Shown in pieces: positions 53,898 through 64,000 of a stretch of 64,000 bases of DNA (positions within the stretch are counted from its first letter, which is position 1; every line of letters starts with the position of its first letter). Made by a program: the position numbers and the translations under genes. Location: assembly GCA_051294375.1 (NCBI GenBank), contig CM119263.1, forward strand, positions 6,611,645-6,675,644. The letters are read 5' to 3'. The notes beneath the pieces were generated by a model, which saw nothing but the letters and a program-made list of their open reading frames with translations, had not been told where the DNA came from and did no database searches. The stretch comes from Paraspadella gotoi. Taxonomy: Eukaryota; Chaetognatha.

Positions 53898-56800
53898 ATA
53901 TGTCTGCTCAAGGTAATTATGGAACTTTTTATCATGTCATTTATGTTATTTTTGTATTTTAATTAAAGTTCCTTAATAAAAATATTATTTTCATATATAT
54001 AAGTTAGGAGATTTTGTAAAATCGGTTCTCCCATTTAAATATTGATTTTTTACAATTTCCCATGATAGTAAAACAAATAAAAAAATTTAAAATTTACATA
54101 GCTCAAATCTGATTATTACAGTTCTTATACATTGTTCATTTGTTTCTCAGGATACAATCAGAGTATGATGCCTCCGCCTCCTACGGGAAACATGTTTTCT
54201 GGAGGAACAAACAGTAACGTTCCATCCTCATCGGGTGCTCCTCCAACTTCCACCTCTAAAGTACCATCTTCCATGCCCCAAGGTGGGGTTCCCCCTCCGG
54301 GCAATCCGCCTATGCATTCTCCTTACTCTCAACACTATCCTCATAATCAAGGTGAATAGCGATGTTTTTTCATTAGCCCTTAGCTTAAGTAAATTGACAA
54401 AAACTTATATTTCTAGGAAATTACGGTCGTCCTGGAATGACCCCAGGAACATATGGGCAATATGGAGGTCCAAGTCCTTATGGAGCTATTAATAGAAACA
54501 GTTATAATCCCAGCTTTCCTTCCAATGGTCCATCTACATCGCAGCATCCTTCTGGCAGTTTCGGATCTTATGGTGGTCCTCAAAGTGCTCCTCATGGTCC
54601 CCCCCATGGTGCCCCAATCGGTCTACCCTCTCATGGTGGACATACTCCACCATATCCAATGATGAACAGTTCTGCTCCTCCTACTAGTGGAGCAACTAGT
54701 CCGGGCGTTCACCCACCAACGGGCGCTCAAAAAGCTGCCGAGGCTGCCATGCTAGCAGCTGCTGCCTCCAGAGCCCCTGGACCCCCTACGTCTACTGGGC
54801 CGACTGGCTACAGCTCACCACCCAATCCTCGGAGTGGTCCGGGCTCTTCACAGTTTGGATCAATGAGTCCTGTGGCTTCAGGTTCAAGTAAATCCGTTGC
54901 CCATGCACCTTGGAAAGATGTTCAGCCGCATACTGGCGGTCAATATCCGGCTCATCACCGACCTTATCCAGGAATGGCTCCTTCACCTCAAGGTTATCCT
55001 GACCAGAAAGGTCCAATTGGAGCTTTCGGACCACACGGTGGTCCAGTTACTCCGCACCACATGGACAGTTCCGGCCATACAGTTGGCCCTCACCATGGGA
55101 TGCCTCCCCACCACAGCGGTCCGCAATGGGGACCTCATTCTTCCAGTGGACATGCATCTCACGGCGTGGGCTATCCCGGATACCCGCATGGAATGGGACC
55201 TCATGGAATGGCCAGTCCACCAAACGCGCCGCATGCAGCAAATACTTATCCAGAGAGTCCAGCAGCTGGGCACGGATGGCCTCCACAACAGCCACCAACA
55301 ACTATGGGGTCCCCGCCACATTCTTCAATGGGACCACCGAGACCGTCCGCCTCACCTTCACCTGTGACCCAGTCTGTAGCCCCGAGCTCTTCCGGATCGA
55401 CCACTGTTACAAGTGAGATTCCTATTGAATTGATTTTATTTATTTTGTTCTACTCATATTCTCTACAAGAAAAATGATAGAAAAAGATTTGATTTTTAGT
55501 GAAGAAAGTTTATGAATTGCGTTTTATTTAATTTTCTTTTACCGATTTCAAATGGGAGTGAAATGAAAAAAATCTTTGTAACTCTTAACTGCTGATTATG
55601 ATTGAAATTTGACCATTTCATTGGTTGAAAAACTCCTTGACTTTTATTACTTTTATATTGGTTGTACCAATTTCATAATAAATTTACTACTTTACATTAT
55701 ATAATAATAATATATATAATAACTTGTGCGCTTGTCTTGCAGGAGCTTTTTTCTGCCCTTTTTTTTCCTTCCTATACCTTTGAAACTTATTGTGAAAAAA
55801 TCTAAGCTGAATATTTTATTCTCATTAGTTAGCCTAATTATCATTGATATATTTCAAAGTTGAGTAAGGATACAAGCTCATGCCAATTCATTGCATTTAA
55901 ATTTTTTTTGTTTTCAATATCAGAAAGATGTCATTGTGGCTGTGAAAGTTTTTCTTAAATTCTGATTGCTCTGACATTTAATGAACCAAATATGTTAAGA
56001 TATAATTTTTTTATAGAAATATATCTTTTAACAGTTACCCTCAAATGCAAGAATTTTCTTTTTACGAAATTGAACAATAACATCGTAAAAATTTAATAAA
56101 GAAAGTAAGCAAGCTAGTCTATTGGGAGTTTAACCAAAAAAAAAAAACGTAATTAATAATATGCCACAGTATTTAATCTTTTCATTTCGAAATTTGTTAA
56201 TTGTTTTTTCTGAATTTTTTTTTTTTTTGCCTTTGGCTTATACGTACTCTTCCTACTAACGGTTTTAGCAGCTATGCTATATCGTCACTTAAAAAAAAAA
56301 ATTATATTTAAAATCTTAACCGATGTTTTTAATTACAATTCAGGTTCAAGCGGAAGACCGCCGCACGTGTCCTCTCCTTTAACTACGTCCGCGGATCGTC
56401 CACCCTCCTCAAACATGCCACCTCCGCCCCCTTCCATTCACAGCGAGGATTCGCAAGGATCTACAGATAGCGGTGGAACAGTCTCGAAACCAAAGCAAAA
56501 ACCAGATCCAAAGGTAAATAAACTCGCCCTCTCGCTATATTTTAATAGGAATGCTCCATATAATTGCTGTTTATTTTGGTATGTACTTTATATTCTTCTT
56601 TCGTGCACTCTTTATTTTCACGCATTCTACTTTATGATCTTTTGGGGAATCTTAAAACGTCAGTTCGGACCGGCGGTTGGCGAAACGACCGACGTTTCCG
56701 CTCCCTCCGCGCCAAGCGGTTCTCCCTCCACGCCTACCACTTGCTCCAAATCACAGGCAAACACCGTAAATAACACTTCCACTACCACATCATCCCATTC

Positions 56801-59800
56801 CATGGCCACCGTCTCCTCTCTCGCTTGCGATAATGCGGATCCAGGGGACGCCGGAAGCACATCCTCGCCCTCTCTTCCTCGAACGCCTTCTTCTCCATGC
56901 ACTTCCCCCCCTTCCTCGAACGCCACTTCCTCTTTGCACCTTTCACAAAGTAGTAGCATGCTTTCATCACATACTAGCGCTCTCGGACATGGCATGCAAC
57001 AAGGATTTGGTTTGGGTTATAGGGTAGGTCTTTTGTCATCGGAAAAATATCGTTTCGTCGGACAATGATGTTAAAATGATATGCAATCTAGTGATATACT
57101 ATTCTGGTATAATCTTTGTAGTAATCATAAGTAATGTAAGAAAGTAATAGTTTTGTAAATAATTTTATACTTTTGGTCATTTTACATTTTGATTCTATAT
57201 TTTAATTTTCTTTAGGGACAATCTAGTATTGATTAAAAACGAGCGAAATGTTATTATGATGGTTTTCAATTTTTTACAGCATCCCGGCCACGGTGGTCTG
57301 CCTCCACCTGTTCCTTTCGACGTTGTGCCGCCGTACGGGCCAGGTCCACACGGGATGCCCGGAAGTCAGCACCATCAGGGAGGAGGTATCTCACACATGC
57401 GTCACATGACTCATCCAATGAGCGGCGGGCCGGCGGGACCAATGGCTTCAGGTCCTCATACGGGTGTAACTCATGGTCCAGGCGCTCATGGTCCGGGGGG
57501 CCCTAGTCCCCATGGATCTTCTTCCACGGGGCCGCTTGGCAGTCATCCCCCAGGCCCACATGGCCCTCACGGTCCAATGGCACACGGCCCTGGAGGGCCC
57601 GGTTCGCATGGAACAGCAGGTCCTATTCCCCATAGCTCGGCGGGACATGGCCCGCATACCCTTTCCGCACCGGGTCCTCATGGTCCTGGTGGGCCCAGTC
57701 CCCACGGCACCGGAGGGCCTCCCGGCTTTCAACCTTCTTCCACTCATCTTCCTCAACATCTTCCTCGGCCGAGCTCCGGCCCGTCTCCGGGTGCAGGCTC
57801 CGACTCTTCCCCGGTGCCCCTAGGTCACCCCCATCATCCTCCGACGCCCAATTCCGGTGGGATGATGTCACCACCGCCCCCTCCCGGCCCTTTGAGCGAT
57901 GGACCGCCGTCGCAGTATAGCGCTAGCCCTAAACCGCAAATTCCGCCCCCAATTCGGGTAAGAATAAAATCTGCTATGTTAGTCGATCTACAATTTTCAA
58001 ATTTAAGACTTTTTACGATTTGTTACTGTCGCTATCATTTCCTCTTTATTTATTTATTTTTTTATCTTTTTCATAAAAGGTCAATTTTATTTAATTTTAC
58101 TTATTCTTAAACGACATGTTATTTACTATATATTATTATACTATATTATTGAATGAATGGATAATTTCATAAATAGTTATATGAATTTATTTTATTTTTA
58201 TATGGTTATATTTATATATTCTCTTTATATTATTTGAATTATAAATTTCAGAAACCCTCTGCGCAGGACAAACTTATGCAACTTTACACAATGGGACCGG
58301 AACCTGATCGTCGCTCCTTCCTGGATGCTCTCTTCTCTTTCAACGAGGAAAAAGGCAGTCCTATCACGGCCATGCCCCAAGTATCGAAGCAACCTCTGGA
58401 TCTTTACAAACTCTACATGCAAGTTCGCGAGAAGGGAGGCATGGTCGAGGTTAGTACTCAATCTCAATGTCATAGTGATGGTAGCAAAGGGTAGTGTTTG
58501 TAAGTATTAATTAAAATTAACTCCTCTTACCATCTCCATAGGTCACCAAAAACAAAACGTGGAAAGACGTTGCGCAAGTGTTGAATATAGGTTGCTCGGC
58601 CAGCGCTGCGTTTACCGTACGCAAAAACTATATCAAGTACCTCTTTGGCTACGAGTGCAAGTTTGACCGCGGGGACGTCGACCCGGGACCTATCGTCGCC
58701 GACCTCGAGGCTCAAACGAACAAAAAGGGAAAGAAAAAGACTGCGGCAGAGCAGCAGCTGGCCACCTCACAGCAACCGCCTAACATTCCTTCGCCTGGTA
58801 AATTATTTGATTGCTGGGTCGTTAGTTTTATTGACAAATCGATTTCGTGAAAAGAATGGGAACGCGTAAGGTTTAATTCGAGTATCGCTACATAAAAAAA
58901 GAACAAAACAATGGGTTAATAAATTAATAATCGTGGCGAATCGTTACTAGGTTTATGGGATTTTCGATTTTGACCTACTCTTTTCAGAAATTTAGTTCGT
59001 ACTATTTTAATTGTTCCCTTATTTAAAATATTTGTAAAAAAGAAAGCGATCGAATTAATGTTTTTCCCGTTAAATTTATTGTACTTATACTACACCAGGC
59101 TCTGGAAATTCTCAAGACGGATTCACGCGTCCTCCCTCTCATGGAATGATGGACGGCGGGTACGGAAGCCCCATTGGGGGAGCGGGCGGCGCTGGTGCAC
59201 CACCGTCTGGAGGGATAGCGCCTTCGGCTTCGGCCCCAGGATTTCCCGGGCCTCAAGGAATCGTCATGGGGGTCCCGAATCAAAGCCACGCGGGACCCAA
59301 CAATCCCGCCATGATGCCGGGGCCTCCTATATCTGCAGGCGATTCCATCAACGTGCGCGACCCTTTTTCGGACGATCCCAGCGGCGCCCACTCCCCCTAC
59401 GGCCCCCGTCCGGGAATGCCGCCCTTTTCGGGCCCACCCGCGGGTCCAAATCAAGGTACTAATTTGAGTTGGCGCAGGTTCTCTGATTCCATGGTTAATA
59501 TTAATTAACGTATTAAACGTTTGGATGTCAGGACCGAACGCGTATTTCGGGCGTCCCGGCCAAGGGCCCAATTATGGACCCGCTCCCTTCGGTCCAAATG
59601 CAGTGGGAACTCAGCGCCCCGAAGCTTACACTCCGGGAGGAAGTGGTCCCAACTGGAGCGGACCTCCGCGTGAGGGAGGATTCCCTAATCGTGATAGTTA
59701 TCCGGGAGGTGGAGCCGGTTTTCGCGGGGCGGTGCCCGGACAAGGGTACCCGCCATTTTCCCAATCAAGGTGAGGATGTTTATTGTCTTCGCGAGTATTC

Positions 59801-62800
59801 GCGGTGGAACTCATAAGTCTGAGTTTCGATTTTGTTTTTTTATTAATGTTCGTTTAAGTTCCATAACTCACGAAATTGATACAATTTTAGTCTCTTTAGT
59901 TATCCTGTGCACGTTTTGTATTTCATCACGTGGTATTGCTGTCGTTGGAAAAGTATTTTCATGCTACTCAATTATTTGATGTCAATCTACACATTTTCTT
60001 AACTTATAATTTCGTAACTTTCAGCAGATTCGATTCTGGAATAACATCTCCCCCCAGTTCGATGGGACCGCCTTCAGGACCGCCTGTTTCTTCGACTGTA
60101 CAAGCGTCCAGCGCTTCGGCCCCCTCTTCAACCACCACCGTTGCTGCCAGTTCTTCCGCTGTTTTAGAATCATCGATGTAAGTTGACACTGAAAATATTT
60201 CTTTTTCTCTCTTTGATTTAAAGTATCGTTTATCATTTCATCTTTCAAGATTGGGACCACTTAAATCGAATTTTACTTTAAAAACAAGATTTTGATTTCT
60301 GGTCGCGTTTTCAGTGGTGGGAGCACCATCATGACAACTTCGACGACGACGCCGGCATCAAGCGGCTCGTCGGTTTCTATCGTGGCCAGCGACTCCGGGG
60401 GTCCATTGCCCCGCCCACCCCCTCCTCCATCAACTCCCTCGTCTACCGCACCGTCTTCCATCGGAAACTCTTTGATTCGTCCCGGGGCGCCCGGCGTGTC
60501 CAGTCCGCGTCCACCGACTCCAGGGCAGGTTCCCCAGCACTCGGAACGAGCGCCGCATCCTTACGGATTTCCGCACGGACCTCCGTACAGTCAGGCCGGA
60601 CACTACGGAGGACCACAACGTCCATTCGTAAGTTTGCTTTTAGTCTGTTTACCTCAAGCTTAACTCCGTTATTAGGGTGTTTCACCAAAATTTGAAAAGT
60701 GTTCGGATCTTTATTTACATTTAGGAGAATATGTTAGGAGGTAAAAAAATAGGATTATATTATTTTTTATTATACAATACCCTTGGGCGTATTTTCGTCA
60801 ATTTACTGAATCCTAGTGAGCCAAACCACGTCCAAATCTATATCTAAAAAAAAATTATTATATTTTGAGATTAAATATTTGAAGCCTGTTGGTTTCCATA
60901 CTCCATCATACAGTAATTACTGTAGTGTGAGGCTTCATCATGATAGAGAGCTAAAATTTTTACTGCATCATGCTTAGAAAGTGAAGCAATTAATAAGATC
61001 TTTTGGACGTGGGTTGGCTCATTAGGAATGTGTGCTTTTTTATTCTTTAGGCGAGGGTAGCATTAAGGGTGTTGCATTTTGACAAAAGCAGTATAATCCT
61101 ATTTGTTTACTTCCTAACATATTTTCTTAGATATAAATAAAGATCTGAACACTTTTCAAATTTTGGTGAAACACCCTACTCCGTTATACACTACTTTTTT
61201 AGTAAAAAATAAATACACTTTGTACTTATACCTATACTTTGTACCTATGAAGTTTAATAATTTTAAATACAAATACAAATTTTAATTGAAATCTTTTTTC
61301 TAGGACCCGTTTTATGCCCAACGTTTTGGGGTGCCTCAAGTTCGTGGTCAAACAGAACCAATGTTCCACCCCAAAAGGCATCCTGACTTTCAACCACGAC
61401 CCGATAGCGGCTTCGGTAAGATCTGAAATGAAAAGATATTGACGTTCAGTTTAATAACTTGAAAAAATCAAATTAATTTTAAGGATACCCTGGATACTCA
61501 TCGTCTCACGGTCCTCGCCCGCAATCCGATTCGGGGATGATGTCCCCGCCTCACATGCCACCGCCCACTTCTCGCCCCGGTCCCGACCATCACTGGGGCC
61601 CCAGTCAACGGTTCCCGCCTCCGTCAACTTCCGGGAGTTTCCAACCACGACCTTTTCATCCCACATCTTCGCCACATCGTCCAGGGTTTCCTGGCTCTGA
61701 CCACCCAACAGCCATGCGCCCTCCCCACCCTGTCCAACCTTCAACAGGACCGATAGGTTATCCCCGGAAAGAGATTCCGTTCCCCGCGGATTCCGTAGAG
61801 GCTGTCACGCCCGTGCTTGCCAAAAGAAAAAGACTTTGCTCAAAGGATCTTGGTGAGGGTTATCGAATTGAAATTTTCTTAAGTATCTTTTAATTTAGTA
61901 CTTGTATATCTCAGCTCAATACGTAATATTTTTATCTTGTTTTACACAAACTTTTTAATGAATGTCAAATGCTGATGAAGGCTTGAAGCCAAAAAGCCGA
62001 AACATATCCGTCTCTCAATAAAAATCATTGTAATATTATCATTATTAATAATTTTAAAAATACTTTGCTTTCTCTAAAATAAAAAAAACGAAAAGAAAGG
62101 ATTATCGCATCATATTAAAAAATAAAAATTACGAACAATGCAAATACTTTACCCTAGACTCCGATCATTTATTTACTTCAGGTCAAGTGGATCCCTGGCG
62201 GCTTCTCATGTCCCTTCGATCCGGATTGCTCGCTGAAGCAACGTGGGCCATCGATGTTCTCAACATCATGCTCTACGACGATCAGACGATTGTTTACTTT
62301 GGCCTCGCCCATTTGCCCGGCCTCATTGATGTTCTTCTTGATCATTTTCGCAGGTAAGTTGTTTCTTTTGTTAAGCACTTTTAAATCGCACTGAAATCCC
62401 AAGGATATTTACATTATACTTATTTTTGTTTTCCCTAGATATTTGAAAGAAATCTTTAACATCGTCGGCGACATGGAGGCGGATTTACCGGAAGACGACG
62501 ATGCTGAGCGTGAATCTCGAGAGGGAGATCGTGGGTCGTTGGAGAAGTCGGCAGAGGCCGATGAAGGCTATGTATTTAAAGTGATGGACTCCGAGGAGGA
62601 AAACTTTACTTACCGTACGCGGGAGGGGAAGGATGTGAAGGTTGTGAACCGCAAGGAACCCCCCGGCCTCGTCGGTTCTCCCAACGACGACCCGGATTAC
62701 TTATGCGAACCAGAACAAGACGTACTCGGCACCACAAACACCGTCGATTCCGACGTAAGCTACATATACACGAGATTCCACTCCGTCACCGACATGAGCT

Positions 62801-64000
62801 CTTGTCGCCGACAGTTCTTGGGACTGGAAAAAAGCCGGCGCTACACTGCGCAGGTGCCGCCTCAGAAAAAATCGCATGACGCTTCCGCGGTTTCTAAGAA
62901 TACAAAGGCAGTAGTGGACTTAAAACCTAAGATCGCTGCAGAATCGGATTCTCCTCCCAACGTTAAACTGGAATCACCGTCGCTGGTCGACGAAAAAACA
63001 ATGCCAACGACGACCTTGATCGATCCGGACAAAGACGACATCGCCGCCGTGTCGGCGATCGTCGATAAAAAAGAAGTGATCGAAACGGAGGATGCGAACA
63101 AGGAAAACCGACGCAGGGAGCCACAAACTCTTAAAAAATCTGGCATCAAAACCACCAACGCCAACGGTGCCGTTTCCAAGTACGCTCCTTGTGCCAACGA
63201 GAGCGACCGAGACATTTTGGAGACGGCAGCTTCGGGCCGCAAGCGCAAAGCCTCTGAATCGGCTAACGCAAAGTCCGAGGGATTAGAGAGTGAGAGCTAC
63301 GTCCGTGACCCGCCCATCTTCAACTACAACTGCGAGGGTCAGGACGAATTGGTCCGGCGCTGCGTCGCGCTCTCAAACGTCTTCCGATCGCTATCCTTCA
63401 TCCCGGGCAACGATCATGAGCTCGGGAAACATTCCGGATTTTTGGGAACGTTGGGGCGGCTTCTCTTACTGCATCACGACCACGCACCAAAGACTGCCAA
63501 TCAGTCGTCTAAGCAGGTACTATAAGTCTAAAATATAACGATATTATAATTTTTAGACTTTATTACGCAGTCACAAGGATTTAATATTTAATTTTGACTT
63601 TGCATTATTCAATGATCTCAAGTTCCCCGCAAGATGACGCCTCCTGAGCCCTTTCCCCTTTTATTTCTACTTTCCATCAGCGCTACGAAAACCTTGCCAT
63701 GGCGGAAGAAGATCTCGCGGTGATCGAGTCCGAAGATTCTCCAGAAAAAGCGGAGAAGGAATGGTGGTGGAGCTGTTTGGACCAACTTCGCGAAAACTTT
63801 TTGGTCATACTGGCTAATATCGCCGGTGCGTTTCAGCTGAACAATCACCCGGAGGAACTTATCATGCCACTTCTCGACGGGATGCTGCACTGGAGCGTCT
63901 GCCCGTCTTCGTACGCCCGCGATCCTCTTCCGACGCTTCCCGCCCACTCGGTTCTTAGCCCCCAGCGCCTCGTCCTCGAGGCTCTGTGCAAGATGTCTAT
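53898..64000 (+). CDS. ARID1: ARID1/Osa-type SWI/SNF (BAF250) subunit, 3' end outside window
   Basis: Nuclear subunit that defines the canonical BAF chromatin-remodelling complex. It binds DNA through an ARID domain and anchors the complex through its C-terminal BAF250_C fold. Coding exons, all phase-compatible: 53898-53910, 54151-54351, 54417-55412, 56344-56513, 56664-57023, 57280-57957, 58252-58449, 58542-58797, 59099-59455, 59532-59769, 60028-60177, 60315-60627, 61304-61415, 61484-61852, 62182-62353, 62439-63516, 63681-beyond 64000; about 1,994 codons are in view. Residues 1-806 are Pro/Gly/His/Ser-rich and disordered, as usual for ARID1. The ARID follows at about 807-910. Residues ~910-1470 are again low-complexity, and BAF250_C begins at ~1471. 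The start was chosen because an in-frame TGA lies 30 bases upstream in the same exon and the short first coding exon splices in phase. The family identification is secure; ARID1A versus ARID1B does not apply if the species has a single copy. Confidence 0.95.
58252..58797 (+). other. ARID DNA-binding domain (two exons of ARID1)
   Basis: The two exons join at a phase-0 intron (58450-58541). They encode the AT-rich interaction domain: a start resembling [19 protein letters not shown], the [17 protein letters not shown] helix-turn region, then [12 protein letters not shown] and the closing [15 protein letters not shown]. Spacing and residues match the ARID1 subfamily (KPLDLYRLY.. and YAFECK.. in vertebrates) better than ARID2-5. 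The downstream Lys-rich tail (KKGKKKT) is a plausible nuclear localisation signal. Confidence 0.93.
60673..61178. mobile_element. 506-bp foldback MITE, MULE-like, in an ARID1 intron
   Basis: The element begins TAGGGTGTTTCACC and ends GGTGAAACACCCTA. It is flanked by a perfect 9-bp target duplication CTCCGTTAT (60664-60672 and 61179-61187). The outer ~70 bases of each arm are near-perfect inverted repeats. The similarity continues inward imperfectly (for example ACGTCCAAA on the left against TTTGGACGT on the right), so most of the element folds into a hairpin. It has no coding capacity. A 9-bp duplication with long terminal inverted repeats fits the Mutator-like (MULE) superfamily. The clean duplication indicates a fairly recent insertion. 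Confidence 0.85.
61972..62012 (+). other. Hammerhead-like core motif, probable retroelement tail
   Basis: CTGATGA (61972-61978) is followed by a possible stem (GGCT...AGCC), then GAAAC (61999-62003) and GTC (62010-62012). These are the conserved blocks of a hammerhead ribozyme in the right order. No convincing stem I can be drawn between the flanks, so catalytic activity is doubtful. Similar degenerate cores occur near the 3' ends of some retroelements, and an A/T-rich tail with AATAAAAA follows. Confidence 0.3.
62182..64000 (+). other. BAF250_C domain with a long acidic/disordered insertion (partial)
   Basis: Exon 62182-62353 opens the domain ([20 protein letters not shown], then [10 protein letters not shown] and [17 protein letters not shown]). 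Exon 62439-63516 begins with the continuing helix ([13 protein letters not shown]), then runs ~280 residues of acidic, Ser/Lys-rich sequence before the fold resumes at [20 protein letters not shown] and [11 protein letters not shown]. Exon 63681 onward gives [25 protein letters not shown] and [16 protein letters not shown]. Vertebrate ARID1A also has a disordered insertion at this point, so the insertion is not anomalous. The domain is cut by the window edge. Confidence 0.92.

Noticed and set aside
62862-63248. 128-codon minus-strand ORF
   Set aside because: Antisense of the disordered insertion in the ARID1 C-terminal domain.

Overview
This is nuclear DNA from an intron-rich invertebrate, probably an arthropod or another ecdysozoan. 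Genes are split into many small exons with GT-AG introns. Introns and spacers are AT-rich and full of (GA)n, (GAAA)n and (GGAA)n microsatellites. The only gene recognised with certainty is the SWI/SNF (BAF) subunit ARID1/Osa. No bacterial operon, CRISPR array, virus or rRNA was seen.

Layout. (1) 1-11561 is a second, indel-ridden copy of 15749-26652. It carries the same minus-strand multi-exon gene (called gene B here). Its extra single-base insertions fall in exons and introns alike, which looks like unpolished long-read sequence of the other haplotype and not like a decayed gene. (2) 11562-15380 holds two assembly gaps (11713-12019, 12764-12978), a 151-base orphan coding-like piece, and spacer with a strongly C-rich + strand. 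(3) 15380-25834, minus: gene B in its cleaner copy. I could splice it in phase through most of its length. It contains four copies of an unrecognised ~84-residue repeat on phase-0 exons and ends in an octapeptide E/K helix. (4) 26665-28387, minus: gene C, a small three-exon model. (5) 29558-36629, minus: gene A, seven exons and 1498 residues, with a poly-Gln stretch and a long E/K/R single alpha-helix. It shares a signature and an intron position with gene B. (6) 36.6-50.6 kb: mostly repeats and spacer. It includes a fragmentary plus-strand gene (gene D, about 40.4-41.75 kb), a tRNA-derived SINE candidate, and local repeat families at 41.8-43.5 kb. (7) From about 51 kb to the right edge, plus: ARID1/osa. 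It has a 5'UTR exon, 17 coding exons in the window, the ARID domain at 58.25-58.8 kb and the first part of the BAF250_C domain. One intron carries a 506-bp foldback transposon with a perfect 9-bp target duplication.

Genes A and B are divergent members of one unnamed family in a minus-strand block. Gene C lies between them with no recognisable link to either. ARID1 is a separate plus-strand chromatin gene. Nothing in the sequence shows that these genes act together. All exon boundaries were read by eye from splice signals and phase agreement, without transcript evidence.
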